64,000 nucleotides of DNA, taken from the NCBI GenBank assembly GCA_021234155.1, contig JAJEKV010000001.1:38424826-38488825 (forward strand), written 5' to 3'. The position numbers were made by a program, and so were the translations under genes. Positions 43,086 through 54,131 of the stretch are shown here, one piece after another. The stretch is from Isoetes taiwanensis (Eukaryota > Streptophyta > Lycopodiopsida > Isoetales > Isoetaceae). The notes under the pieces were generated by a model. The model was not told the DNA's origin and did not search any database. It saw nothing but the letters and a program-made list of their open reading frames with translations. The first letter of the stretch is position 1. Each line of letters starts with the position of its first letter.

Positions 43086-45499
43086 GATGTACATACATGG
43101 AAATGATTGAATTCACTAATTAAAAAAGACCTAACATATACATGTAACAAGGATTTATTGCTGACATTCAATTCTAACAATTAATGAATTTCATAGATGA
43201 ACACTCATACAAAAGCAATTTTCTCATATAAAAACAATTCATGCATTTTATAGAAAAGATATTATATTAATACGAAAGTCTTTCAAGTACATTTTCTTTT
43301 CTTGGCATCAGGGCCTGGAATACCCGAATCAAATTCTTTTAAGTCCTCTTCCTTTACTCCAGCCCCAATTGCATCTAACAGATACAATATATCAGGGTCC
43401 TTCTGTGCACAGGACAAGCGCAGTGCTTCCTTGTCCGCTCCACTCAAGCCTAGAGCTGCTTTATTTGCAAGGATAGGGTACATTTTGAAGCCTTCGAAGA
43501 CATACATAGCGATAGCCCTATCTACTGCTATAACTCGATCATAGTTTGCGGCTAGGGGCACGTGGTTGTCAGCTAAGGACAGAGCTTTAAGCTTGAGGAC
43601 CTCTTCTACTCCAGATGGACTATATTTATCGTGAAACACAATAATTTTCCCCTTGTGAAGGTAGCTCATATAGTGTGCAATACTGGCGTCCCGACCTAGG
43701 GTGACTCTCTCACGCCTTGCACAGAAGTCATCAATAAATAACACCTGCATAAAAGAAACATCAGATTCAAGAAGAAATAAAAAATGAAACCAGATAAATA
43801 CCTCTCTCTTGTCCCGTTCGACAACTGCTGGGTTTGTTATTTTGAAAGAGGACTTCGACAGGTCACGTTCTATGAACATAGAAGCAGTGTTTGAAGAGAT
43901 AGCAGCTTCAAAATTGACATCTTTCACTGCTTCATACCCTGCTTCAGCTTGCTGCATGACAATTTCAAATGCATCCTCTGGAGGTATTGAGGATCCATCA
44001 TAAGTCACAGCCTCCATCATTTGTCTGGGAACATCGAGTGTCAAAGTCTATAAGTCCTCCCAGGCCTACAACATGCACATATATCTGGCCCAATATCTCG
44101 TCTTCTCTCAACCCTGTCACTTCAGATATGTCAGGCAGCAACAAGTATGGTTTCCCACCTACATGGATGGGACATGCTTCTGATAACCCCCAAGTAGATA
44201 ATTTTTTCTCGGAGACCTCCTCTTCTAGAACCTCGTTCTCTTCATTTTTCAGTATGAGCTTCTCTTCCTCAGGATCTATCGACTCCTCTACTGGTGAGGC
44301 AGGGCGTTTTATTTGAGCGACCTTTGCACTTGAAGAAGAACTGGCATCTTTGTTTGGCTTAGTGTAAGTCATATGTATGTGCTGAACATGATATCTAGGC
44401 TGTAAAAACATTCTTTGCCGTCTTGCCTGCACAGTTCTGCAGGTAGTCTCTTCAAGAACCTTCTAATTCGGTCTTGATCAGGTTTCGAAAACATCTTAAT
44501 TAAAGCTTGCATGCTTAGTGAAGGCAAACCAGTCACAGGACATGGTTTCACGTTAAGTCCAGCTGTATCCATGAAGCTATGAAGGATGCCGCCATATGCA
44601 TCAGTAGACCTGTTACACTCTGCCATAATGTCTACTGTCAGGCAAAAATTATTATATACAGTGGTTGCATCCACTGGTTCCTCTAGCTCCTCCTTGAACT
44701 CTTCTGGATGCTTCTGACGAAAATCCCGTTCTTTCTCCACTATTTTTTCATACCATGCGCTAAACAGCTCCCATGCCTTATTTGACCCGCTATTTACCAT
44801 TCTCGTGGAGCAGCGTCTCGATTTATGACAGCTTGAATGTGAGCGCCTTTGTAGCGGCTTGATTTGCAAGAGAGACTAACACCATGGCAACGATGCGAAA
44901 ATAACACTTCCTTAATTTATGCTATACACAAATTCGCACCGTGGCTACGGTGCGAAAACAAAACTCCGATAATTTATTCTATGTACAATTTCGCACCGTG
45001 CCTACGATGCGAAAATACCCCTTTAATTTTTTATGCTATACACTACAAGAGAATAAGCAATCTACATCAATAGTTCCGTCATTTATGGGTTTAAAAATCA
45101 CAATTTCAAAATTTTCAACTTTGACACAATAAATGACGGTACCTGTTGATGAAACTACATTAGGTATATCGTCATGCATAACATCATGAATAGCAACAGT
45201 TATAATATCATATTTTATGTCATTGTGGTGTGATACAACATCATCATTTTTAGCATCACCTATATTGCTACATTTGATATCATTTATAATGTCAACATGA
45301 ACATCATTCTTTGTAACATGGTTGATATCATATGTAACGTCAATGAGAATGCCCAGATATTATCACGTATTCTTATGAGTGAATACCACAATAGTATCAA
45401 ATATAATCACACATTTTTGGCCACTTATAATGCCAAATGGTTCATCAGTTTTCAAATCCCCAGTCACACATTTTTGGCCACTTATAATGCCAAATAGTT

Positions 45500-45560
45500 C
45501 ACCAGTTTTGCAAATCCTGGGGATTTGAACCCCCTGCCAAATTGGCAGCACCAGCGGACA
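45500..45560 (-). other. tRNA-like sequence (minus strand)
   Basis: On the minus strand GTCCGCTGGTGCTGCCAATT is followed by GGGGGTTCAAATCCCC, an A-box/B-box-like pair. Next to it are two copies of CAGCGGACAAAAAAAACTC. Likely a SINE head or tRNA relic. Confidence 0.4.
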
Positions 45561-47485
45561 AAAAAAAACTCAGCAGCGGACAAAAAAAACTCAGCAGCCC
45601 TGCATAACAATGTATATAAGAGAATGGGGATTTTTGTCAAAAAAAATCGTCAGATTATTGGCTAACAGTTTACCTGACAAATATTACAGTGTCAAAAAAA
45701 TCGTCTGTTTTTCTGACAATTAAGGTCAACAAAATCATACTTCACCATGACTTTAGAGCTGTTGCATACGAATTTAACCTGTGCATGGCCTTGTACATAA
45801 ATATCTGTCCTAGATTAGCATTTCTAATATTATTAGACTCTAACCTAAGATTCAGATTAGCATGACCATTTTCATCAGTACATAAGCTGGCCAACAGGAG
45901 CATATAAGCAGGCATCAGTTGTAAACTTTACATGTCTACCACAAATTCATATCTGGTAATTATCAGTTAAAAGTACACAAGACAAACCTGGTTTATGTGC
46001 ACTTCCAGCATGATAATTTGCTCCTTGATCTATTGAACGTACCATAGATGCACCATCTTTATTTTGGCATGCTACACAGGTGCCCAAGAATCAGTCAGGA
46101 ACATACGCACAAAGGCATAAATCATATCAATATTTTTGAATTTTTACCAGAGCAATATTTTAGCTGAATCTGGAGCCTGCTAAAGTGTTTTTAGGCCATA
46201 AACACTGACCGCAAGAGCCTGTACAATAGACGCATCCCCGTGTATAGTAGCCACAGACCAATGCTGCAGCTATCTATAAGAGCCGCATATTCGTAAAACT
46301 AAGCATAAGGAACATGCAACAGATTCAACCCACTATCTCACAGCAGGCCCAACACGCAGCAGCACCTGTTCAGCATCAAATCATTACATGCAAAAGATAT
46401 TCTATCAGCCAGTAAAAGCTAGAAATGACAAAAGGTCACTTTGGCCTATGCCCAAATAACCTGTAAAAGTGGATGCATTCATAACAGTCGATTCTAAAGG
46501 CATCTCAGTTACCAATTTCAAGGTATATATATCTCTTTACAGCATATAACAAATTTCATGAGCAGATTCACAATAAAAATCACTTTCAAACCTTAATCAT
46601 GCTGCTTCAAATCTGCATATTTCTTTTGTTGGGTTGCTTATAAATCCATTTCAACTACAACCATATCTGCATTCCTTAAGACACTGATGGGTATAATGAA
46701 GGACCACACTGTCAGCACAGAGTCAAACAACAGATCTTGTATCTATCTGCTTCAATTTTACTAAGCCAAAAGCGGCCTACCTAGCATAATCGCTCTTCTA
46801 CCTTCGCAATCAGACAGAGCATTGGAGCATCTATTTGCGGCTGGACATCAATTCTACAAATGCCATAGATGCAGGAAGCATTAACTGCTATCTTCGTGCA
46901 AGGGTTGCATGCCCAAAAAAACTAACTTTCCGGCGGAGATTTAAGCAAAAGGTGTAGTACAAAAGGAACATACCTTTTTGCATGCATGCGCTAATCCATT
47001 AGAGATATTTCTGGCAAATAGACAGCGGGATCATCTGTGTCACAGGATTAACATCATGAGACAGCGGGATCATGACGTTAGGATCTGCATCTGTGCTATC
47101 CGGTAGAGCTATGAGCATCAAACATTCTCTTGCAAAAGCGGAACCCTAAAACAGTTGTAAATTTTTTGCTAAAAAAGACACGACAAGCTAATATTGCCAT
47201 GTTAAATTCCAATTGCCCAATTTTGCGATACCAAGAAAAGGTATTATAGTCCACCATTAAATCCAAATGAAAGACCAAGTTCCAAACGCGAGTCAAGTCA
47301 TCGAATTATTTTCCAAAAGTGCATGAGAAAAAACCACCCAAGGATGGATACTGGATGATACCAAGTCCCAAACGTGAGTTAAGTAAGCCATTGAATTATT
47401 TTTCAAAAGTGCATGAGAAAAACCCACCAAGGATAGATACTAGAAGCAAATGCAATTATTGTGCCTAGGCCAAGTAGGATGCCTT

Positions 47486-47607
47486 ACAACATGGCAACTG
47501 GGGAGCTCATTCCGTCTCCGGAATGGAAAACGACGCTCCAATTCCGCTCAGCAGGTTATGAATAGGTAATCAGCCTCTAAATCCTTTCTCCCCAGTTGCC
47601 ATGTTGT
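47486..47607. repeat. 20-bp perfect inverted repeat
   Basis: ACAACATGGCAACTGGGGAG (47486-47505) and its exact complement at 47588-47607, with an 82-base loop containing CCGTCTCCGGAATGG. Confidence 0.93.
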
Positions 47608-47609
47608 GG

Positions 47610-47940
47610 GGGGATGAAGCTGGGTCGCTGATTCCAGGACCCGCTCCCGGCTCCCACCGGTCGCAGGACCCCCTGGAATCGACTTCCCAACTCCCACCCC
47701 GTACATCTTGGCAGACACGTTCAAGGGTCAAAACTTATGCAATAATTTTTGCTTGGTTTGTGTTTTGTGTGTTATTTTATATTTTATTGTTTGTCTTGTG
47801 ATGGGGCTTCGACCCCAGGTTTGCGTTTGGGCCTTGGCCCCTTGTTTAGTTTGGGCTTCTGCCCTTTTGTATTGTTCTGTCCCGTAAGCCTTTGAGCTTC
47901 TCGTGGACGTTAAAATTCTATCTTATCTTATCTTATCCAG
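47610..47940 (+). mobile_element. Possible SINE or LINE 3' end with (TTATC)n tail
   Basis: GC-richer text with GGCTTCGACCCC (a B-box-like word), GGGCCTTGGCCCC and CCCGTAAGCCTTTGAGC, ending in TCTATCTTATCTTATCTTAT. Short repeat tails of this kind are common at LINE and SINE 3' ends in plants. No target duplication was found. Confidence 0.35.
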
Positions 47941-49416
47941 GTTTCATCAACACGTCTTGGTCTTTCACAAGTTAAAACTATAACGCCATGCTTGGTTCAA
48001 TGCGGCTCATTTTTACACCCTAGAATTAACATATGACATATGTGGCATTACCCACAAGGATTTCGAATGGTAAAATGCATGGTCAAATGGTTAAAAGTCC
48101 CATCCATCCATGGTATTCACCATTAAGAAATCTTACCCATTATACAATTTCACATCCATTACTAATGTTCACACTTAGAATCTTTCAAACACATTATAGT
48201 ATTGGCTTAAATCCATAAGTATTAATTGGATTTATTTGCACCATTATTGCTTTTCAATTATTTGCACAATTATTCCTTGTATTATTATTATCATCAAATT
48301 TATAACAATTATTGATATTAAGAGTGACATGAGTCGTGATATTGTCCATGATGCTATTAGCAATACATATAATGTCATTTGTTAGCAGTGATATTATCCA
48401 TGATGCTATTAGCAACACATATAACATCATTTGTTAGCACTGATATAATATTGTCAATATGTGATACTACAGATGAAGCTATGTGTGATACTATAACTGG
48501 CATAAGCTATAACACTTGTATTGTCATTAGCACCATTGGAATAATTAATGATGGTAAAGTTGATGCAATAGGTGATATTATTCATGATGGTAGTAATAAC
48601 ACATATATTGTCATTAATTAGTACTGATATAATTGTTGACCATATTTATGACGATGTTGATGATGCTATAGATGATATACTTTGTATCATAGGTTGCATC
48701 ACTAGACCTTGAATATCATTATTTATATCACTTAGTGCTTTTTGAGATTTTAAGTGATATTAAAGTGATGATAAAGGGCTCTCTTGTAGTGTATGCATAT
48801 TTTCGCACCGTGGCTACGGTGCGAAAATAGCCCTTCCATATTTTATGATATCCACAATTTCGCACCGTAAGTACGGTGTGAAAATACAATATCCATATTT
48901 TATGTTGTACACAATTTCGCACCGTAGCTACTTTAAGTCTTATGTTACAATGAAAGCAAATGTTTGCAATTAATATACAATAGATCTCCAATTAACTATC
49001 ACTTATATTTATATTGCATGGATTCATATACAGATATGACTTTTGGTGGCATGCATGACCCCAATTTATAGCATTCTTCTCTGCGCTTTCCCACCTTCTA
49101 GCCGTCTATCATAAAATGGAAGAAATGTAAGTCTGTCTCAAATTCTAATTGCCGCCGAACATCGAATAAAGACCACTCGCCCTCTGCTCTCAGACTTTTG
49201 AACAGCTAATTATCCTTATGAATGTTCAAGTCTATGACAACGGAATGAGTGCCATCATTGTCATCTTGTTCTACAGGAATCCAGACGTACTTTCTTCCTT
49301 CACGGACATTTTGCCATCTCTTATACTTAAAAGTGACATACAGTGTTTGCTTTCGAATGCAATATCTGAACCGAACCGTGTCTCGACTTATCCTGCATTC
49401 AGTAGATTCAGCTCCA

Positions 49417-50201
49417 TCATGAAGTCGAGCACTCCAACCTTCTATCTAAAAAACTATCCACCGACTGTTGAACTGTAAACATCTTCAAGGTCTTCTTAAC
49501 ATTGTCGGCGCTCTTGAATAAGGCAATGAACAGATCAATTCCTAAATTTATCTTCACATGCCCGCAGACTCCTCCCTTCTCCTTCAATGCCGTGAACATT
49601 TCCTGCGACAACTTACTCCGTGCTAATAAGATAGAAGTGGCATCCAGAGGCCTGCAGTATAGATCGGACAGGCTGGGCAATGGAAGCTCAATTAGCTTGG
49701 ATCTTCGTGGAGAGTATTCATACCTCCAGAACCATATACCCCTTTCTCTGAGCTGCACTGGTGTGCTACCTTCGAACAACAAGGAGCCCATATCTTGGAA
49801 TACACTACTTATCGAGTGTGAAGAGACTGTGTTCTCCACATCAGATATACATAAACCTGAGAGAATAGGAATGAAGTGGATAAGTAACTGAACTAATTTA
49901 GATATGGATTGCATAGAAGTACATACTCACAATTTGCTTCTAACCATGGGAAAGTTCGTCGCTTGCTTATTTTTTCTTTTGCCATATCTCTTGGAGTGTA
50001 TACATGCCTTACTTGTACAAATATCTCTTTGCCTGATCGAAAACCGACCACCAAAGCCTTCCAATGTGCAGAAACATCATTTCTCCTACACCTTTTGACT
50101 TGCCATTCACCTCGCATTGCAGGTTGGAGTGTAACAAAGTTCCCGGTCGACACCACGAAGCTTTCAAAGTCATTTCTGACTGTGATAGAGCTTATAGCCA
50201 T
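49417..50201 (-). pseudogene. Possibly BAH-like N-terminal region of the minus-strand gene
   Basis: Spliced exons 1 and 2 contain GKEIFVQVRHVYTPRDMAKE and later GIWFWRYEYSPRRSKLIELP plus LPSLSDLYCRPL. The VRHVYTPRDM piece recalls the W-F/Y-R-P-E/D core of BAH domains in plant chromatin proteins. The rest is not diagnostic, so this is a hint only. Confidence 0.25.
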
Positions 50202-50580
50202 CTAGTCACAGAATTCAAATCAGAATGTGGAGGGGAATCGAAATACTAGGAAAGGCTCTGCGATTTTACCTTGATCGAAGCTTTTCTGTGGTCGAAACTC
50301 TCTTTGGCGCAGGTCGAAGCAGAATCGAAGTTCCCTTGGCGCGGGCAATCGATCTTCGCGCAAACTCTGTTGAGGAAAACACCTGAGCGGGAATTGAGGG
50401 CGGGAGCTAACGGTCATAATTGCCACGTGTGTAATCTGACACCCGAAGCTAGAGGCACGGATATTACCAAAGCTACGTGCAGTTGACACCTGGAATGGCG
50501 AAACCAAGGCTCGGTAAAAAAACTCTGTACAAGCTCGGCTCCCCATTGGCCGCGAGCTTTTTGACGTGGCATCGAGTAAG

Positions 50581-50607
50581 GGCCCTTAATTGACCTAAAA
50601 AAAACTC
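50581..50607 (-). repeat. Right terminal inverted repeat of the 11.8 kb element
   Basis: Ends ...GACCTAAAAAAAACTC followed by TA; one mismatch to the left repeat. Confidence 0.8.
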
Positions 50608-50612
50608 TATAA

Positions 50613-53405
50613 ACTGATTGGTGTAAATAGAGGCGTGTGTGAATTCGAGATAAAAATCAAAGACGGAATGAAGCCTGTCATGCAAAAACTTAGAAGAATT
50701 AATGTAGCCTTGCTTGATCTCATTAAGGATGAATTGCATAGGATGAAAGATGTTAGTGTAATAACAGAAATTGTAAACCCTGAATGGTTGTCATGCATTG
50801 TGCCTGTTGAAAAAAAGAACAAACCCATTAGAATTTGTATTGACTACAGAGACGTGAACAAGGCAACTATTAAGGATTGTTATCCCTTGCCCTTCTTGGA
50901 AGATGTTCTACATGCTGTGGCAGGTAAGGAAATATACTCTTTCTTGGATGGTTTCTCAGGTTTTAATTAGATTAGTATCAAGGAAGAGGATCAGCCCAAA
51001 ACAGCCTTCATCACACCTTGGGGAATCTTTGCCATGAAAAGAATGCCTTTTAGTTTGATGAATGCTTCATCAACTTTTCAAAGGGCAATGGATAGAATAT
51101 TTAAGGACATGCCTTCACATTTGTTCAGAGTATTTCTAGATGATTTATGTTTGAGCTCTTCAAAAAAGGATCACTTTGATTACCTCACAAAGGTGTGTTC
51201 TATGTGCAAAAAAGGAGGAGTAAGCTTAAATAAAAAAAAAATGCATTTTCCTGTGCTCCAAAGGAGATCTATTAAGACATGAAGTGTCAAACAAAGGCAT
51301 ACAAATTGCTGAAAGTAATGTGGAGGCTTTAAAGAGACTTGATCCACTAAACACCCTCAAGCAAGTCAAGAGCTTCTTGGGAATGGTGAGCTTTCTGAGA
51401 ATGTATGTACCACACTTTAGTCCTATCTTTGAACTGACCAAGGTTGGAAAATTCTCAAAAAATAAAAGTAAGCACATATTGGTGAAATGGAATGAAACTT
51501 GTCAGGAAGCTTATGAGACGATCATAGAATCAATACCTGGCTCTACTTTACTAAAACCCCCGATCCTAAGAAGCCTTTTCAAGCCTACTTGAGTGTAACC
51601 AAGAGAGCTATAGGATTACATTACTCCAGGAAGACAAAGTAGTTACATTTGCACGCAAAATCTGGTATGACACTGAAATGAGATATCCCAGGCTCGAGAA
51701 AAGTGCAGCTGCTCTTATGTTCTTGATTGATAGGCAGGAGCGTCTCATTGAAAACAGCCACACTCAAGTTTTCGTGAAACAAAATCTCATGTCCCTTTTA
51801 TTTGCCAAAAACCAACCCAAGGCTAAAATATGCAGGTGGGCATGCAAAGTGCAAGCATATGATATCAATGTCAAAGTGGTTAACTTAATCAACAATCCAA
51901 GTGCCTACCTGCCATATATGCTTTTTGAGCATGAAGACCAGGAAGGATTAAATGAGACTGATCATGTTACTAACTTGGTTGCTTTACATGAAAAAGCTTT
52001 GGATTGGCAGTTTGATATCAGGAATTATTTGGAGAACAATGAGGTACCCAAAGAAATGAGTAGCAGTCAAGAAAGAAGATTCAAGGAAAAATGCAAGAAG
52101 TTCAGATTGGTAGGAGAGGTCTTGTGCAAAGTTGACAAGGAAGGTGTGTTGCTGAGATGTATAGACCCAGAGGAAGCCAAAATGATAATTGAAGCATTCC
52201 ATGAAGGCATTTGTGGAGGACATTTTGCTGCTGATACAACTGCAAAGAAAACTTTGAGGTCAGGGTATTTCTGGCCTACTCTTTTTAAGGATTGTTATAA
52301 CACCATTAAATGTTGTCACAAGTGCCAATTTTTTGGCAAAAGAGTGTTGCAACCATCTCCACTTACTGCCATAACATCTCCACGGCCATTTCAGACATGG
52401 GGACTTGACTTTATACGTCCAATAGATCCTCCCTCATCAGCTCAGCATCAATTCATTCTTGTGGGTACAGATTATATTTACAAAGTGGGCTGAAGCAGTC
52501 CCACTTAGAGAGACAAATGCTTTGACTACCTCTAGATTCCTCCATGAAAACATTTGTTCCAGATTTGGGATTCCTTTCAAAATTGTTTCTGATAGGAAAA
52601 CTCAATTCATAAATCAGACCATTGCTTTGTTGCTAGCTTCTCTCAAGGTCAAGCATACCAGAAGCTCATCTTAACTACCCTCAAGAAAATGGTCAAGCTG
52701 AGTCAACAAACAAGGTTCTGAAGTTAATTCTGAAGAAAACCATTAGCATCTCTAAAAAGGATTACCCTCAAGGAAATGGTCAAGCTAAGTCAACAAACAA
52801 GGTTCTGAAGTCAATTCTGAAGAAAACCATTAGCATCTCTAAAAAGGATCGGCATTTGAAATTGCATGATGCTTTATGGGCATATAGGACTATTTAAAGC
52901 ATCCACAAAGCATACTCCCTTCAGCCTGGTTTATGGCATAAATCCATTGTTCCAATCAAGTGAGGTGCCATCTCTTAGGTTGGCCTATCAGATAAACTTA
53001 GAAATGGAGGATACACTAAAGGAAAGATGTGTGAGTTAGATATAGTTGGAAGAACACAGGTTTGAAGCTGAAAATGCAATTCTGATCAAAAAAGCCAAAG
53101 ACATAGCAGCATTCAAAGCTGCTCATAAGCTTCAAGGTACCCTCAAAACAGGTGAATTGTTTCTTAAATGGAATAAAGCAAGGGAAGATGTAGCAGCAAA
53201 ATTTGAAAATCTTTGGGAAGGGCCTTTTGAAGTGATTGGAACAGTAGGCAAGAACTCCTATTGGTTAAGGGATATTCTTGATGGTAGAGAATTACTGAAT
53301 CCTATCAACATTTTGCATTTAAAAAGGTACTGGCAACAACATGTTGTCTTAAGCTTATTTTTTTTTTTGAAGAACTGTGTCAGCAATATATTAAAAGAAT
53401 GGTAA
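50613..53405 (+). pseudogene. Ty3/Gypsy pol relic: RT, RNase H, integrase
   Basis: RT: KPVMQKLRRINVALLDLIKD, PIRICIDYRDVNKATIKDCY, FSFLDGFSGFN then a stop, FSLMNASSTFQRAMDRIF and VFLDDL in place of YVDD. RNase H: RKSWYD.. then the connection region. Integrase: HHCC zinc finger with GGHFAADTTAKKTL and CCHKCQFFGK, core GLDFI (first Asp), SDRKTQFINQ (second Asp; SDNGTQF normally), NGQAEST (catalytic Glu), and the C-terminal PFEVIGTVGKNSYWLRD with NPINILHLKRYW. Stops and frame changes occur near 50968, 51282, 51592, 52493 and 52674. The relic starts directly at the right end of the 11.8 kb element, so its 5' part may have been displaced or lost. Confidence 0.85.
52668..52852 (+). repeat. 92-bp tandem duplication over the integrase catalytic Glu
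   Basis: TACCCTCAAGAAAATGGTCA...CTCTAAAAAGGA is followed directly by a second copy. Copy 1 encodes NGQAEST, copy 2 NGQAKST, so the second has lost the catalytic Glu. Confidence 0.9.
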
Positions 53406-54131
53406 TGTTACAAAGCAAGTGAGGAGGAAGGAGAACTGCCCCAAAGAGACAGTGATACCTCGACACTAGCTAAAATCTATTAAGAATTTGTAGGTAGTCT
53501 AGTGTAGTTTGTTTTTGAATTGATCATAATTGCAAAATATGAAAAAACAGAAAAAGAAAAGACAAAAAATAAGTGTAGAAATACTTGGAGAATTAGTTTG
53601 AGTTCTTTGTGCAATTAGATTAAAGAAGTAATTTAGTTAGAGTTATTTATGCGTAAGAGTTCTACTACTGAGACTAATGCAAAACAGGGAGATTTATGCA
53701 GGTGCCAGCTTATGCAAGGCCAAGATTCTATGCTTTTATTGCTAAAGCTCTTGATTTCCATGCAGGAGCATCTGAAATGTTCACTCATACATATCATCTT
53801 CACACATTTTTCCATATTCTTCTAGAGTTTTCCATATTTGATGCTGCTGCCATTCCTACCATAACAGCAGCTCATTGTACTAACAAGCAAATTGTCACAT
53901 GCAGGATCATCCTTCATACATCCATTATATAATAATATGCTCAAGAGTTGCCCTTGATCCACATAAACCACTTCTGTTTCAAGGTTCCCCATCAAATTCA
54001 ATGAACTGCTATCATATCCTCATCCAGCAGTTCTATTTGTTCTAACTGCAATCATATTTGCCATACAGGTTCACCTGTTCTATACATTCATAATCATATA
54101 CACCTCATCTGGCTCACCTATCAGCACTCTT
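53406..54131. other. No gene seen
   Basis: A purine-rich run (AAGTGAGGAGGAAGGAGAAC, near 53418) could be the Gypsy polypurine tract, but no LTR start was confirmed after it. Confidence 0.3.

Larger units (their letters stand above)
45041..48791. mobile_element. 3.75 kb CACTA-type element nested in the gene intron
   Basis: Begins CACTACAAGAGA and ends TCTCTTGTAGTG, exact 12-bp inverted repeats of the CACTA (En/Spm) type. Subterminal zones are related in inverted orientation: ATATCAT-rich at 45120-45330 and ATGATATT/GATGCTATTAGC-rich at 48260-48700. The flanking triplets are ATA and TAT, so the target duplication is imperfect, but the 57-bp period of the host array supports a 3-base duplication. 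No transposase is seen inside; 45900-47480 has no recognisable gene. It contains a tRNA-like sequence, a strong hairpin and a (TTATC)n-tailed unit. Confidence 0.75.
44872..48935. repeat. 57-bp palindromic unit array B3, split by the CACTA-type insertion
   Basis: Left part: units near 44876 (degenerate), 44933 and 44990. Right part: 48802, 48859 and 48916, spacing 57. Counting 50 bases from 44990 to the left junction plus 10 from the right junction to 48802 gives 60, that is 57 plus a 3-base duplication. Confidence 0.85.
43283..50201 (-). pseudogene. Spliced minus-strand gene of the 11.8 kb element
   Basis: Exon 1 50201-49931 (MAISSITVRNDFESFVVSTG) ends at GTGAGT; a 74-base intron with acceptor CTCTCAG leads in phase (T + GT makes Cys) to exon 2 from 49856. 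Exon 2 reads LCISDVENTVSSHSISS, continues past a stop at 49417 in another frame (RFRYCIRKQTLYVTFKYKRW, WIPVEQDDNDGTHSVVIDLN) to about 49060. A large intron holds palindrome array B3 and the CACTA-type insertion. Exon 3 begins near 44850 and runs with frame changes at about 44400 and 44040 to TGA/TAG-type stop at 43283. It ends in a basic tail (PGPDAKKRKCT), which could be a nuclear signal. A 57-base intron (43801-43745, GTATTTATC...TATGCAG) is a multiple of three and does not break the frame. Function is not known. Confidence 0.5.
38796..50607. mobile_element. 11.8 kb DNA transposon with 27-bp TIRs and TA flanks, two convergent genes
   Basis: The left end begins GAGTTTTTTTGAGGTC and continues AATTAAGGGCC. 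The right end, reverse complemented, begins GAGTTTTTTTTAGGTC and continues AATTAAGGGCC: 26 of 27 bases match. TA stands directly outside both ends (38794-38795 and 50608-50609), which fits a TA target duplication. TGCCACGT also occurs just inside both ends in inverted orientation. Inside are a plus-strand transposase-like gene (39243-41880), a spliced minus-strand gene (50201-43283), a possible protease fragment (42930-42350), three arrays of one palindromic unit, and a later CACTA-type insertion. The superfamily is unclear to me. The genes are broken, so this copy is dead unless helped in trans. Confidence 0.72.

Noticed and set aside
50613-53405. The 11.8 kb element as an insertion within the Gypsy element
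   Set aside because: The Gypsy relic starts at the right end of the element, but sequence left of 38796 does not read as the missing Gypsy part in any frame I tried, so I do not claim it.
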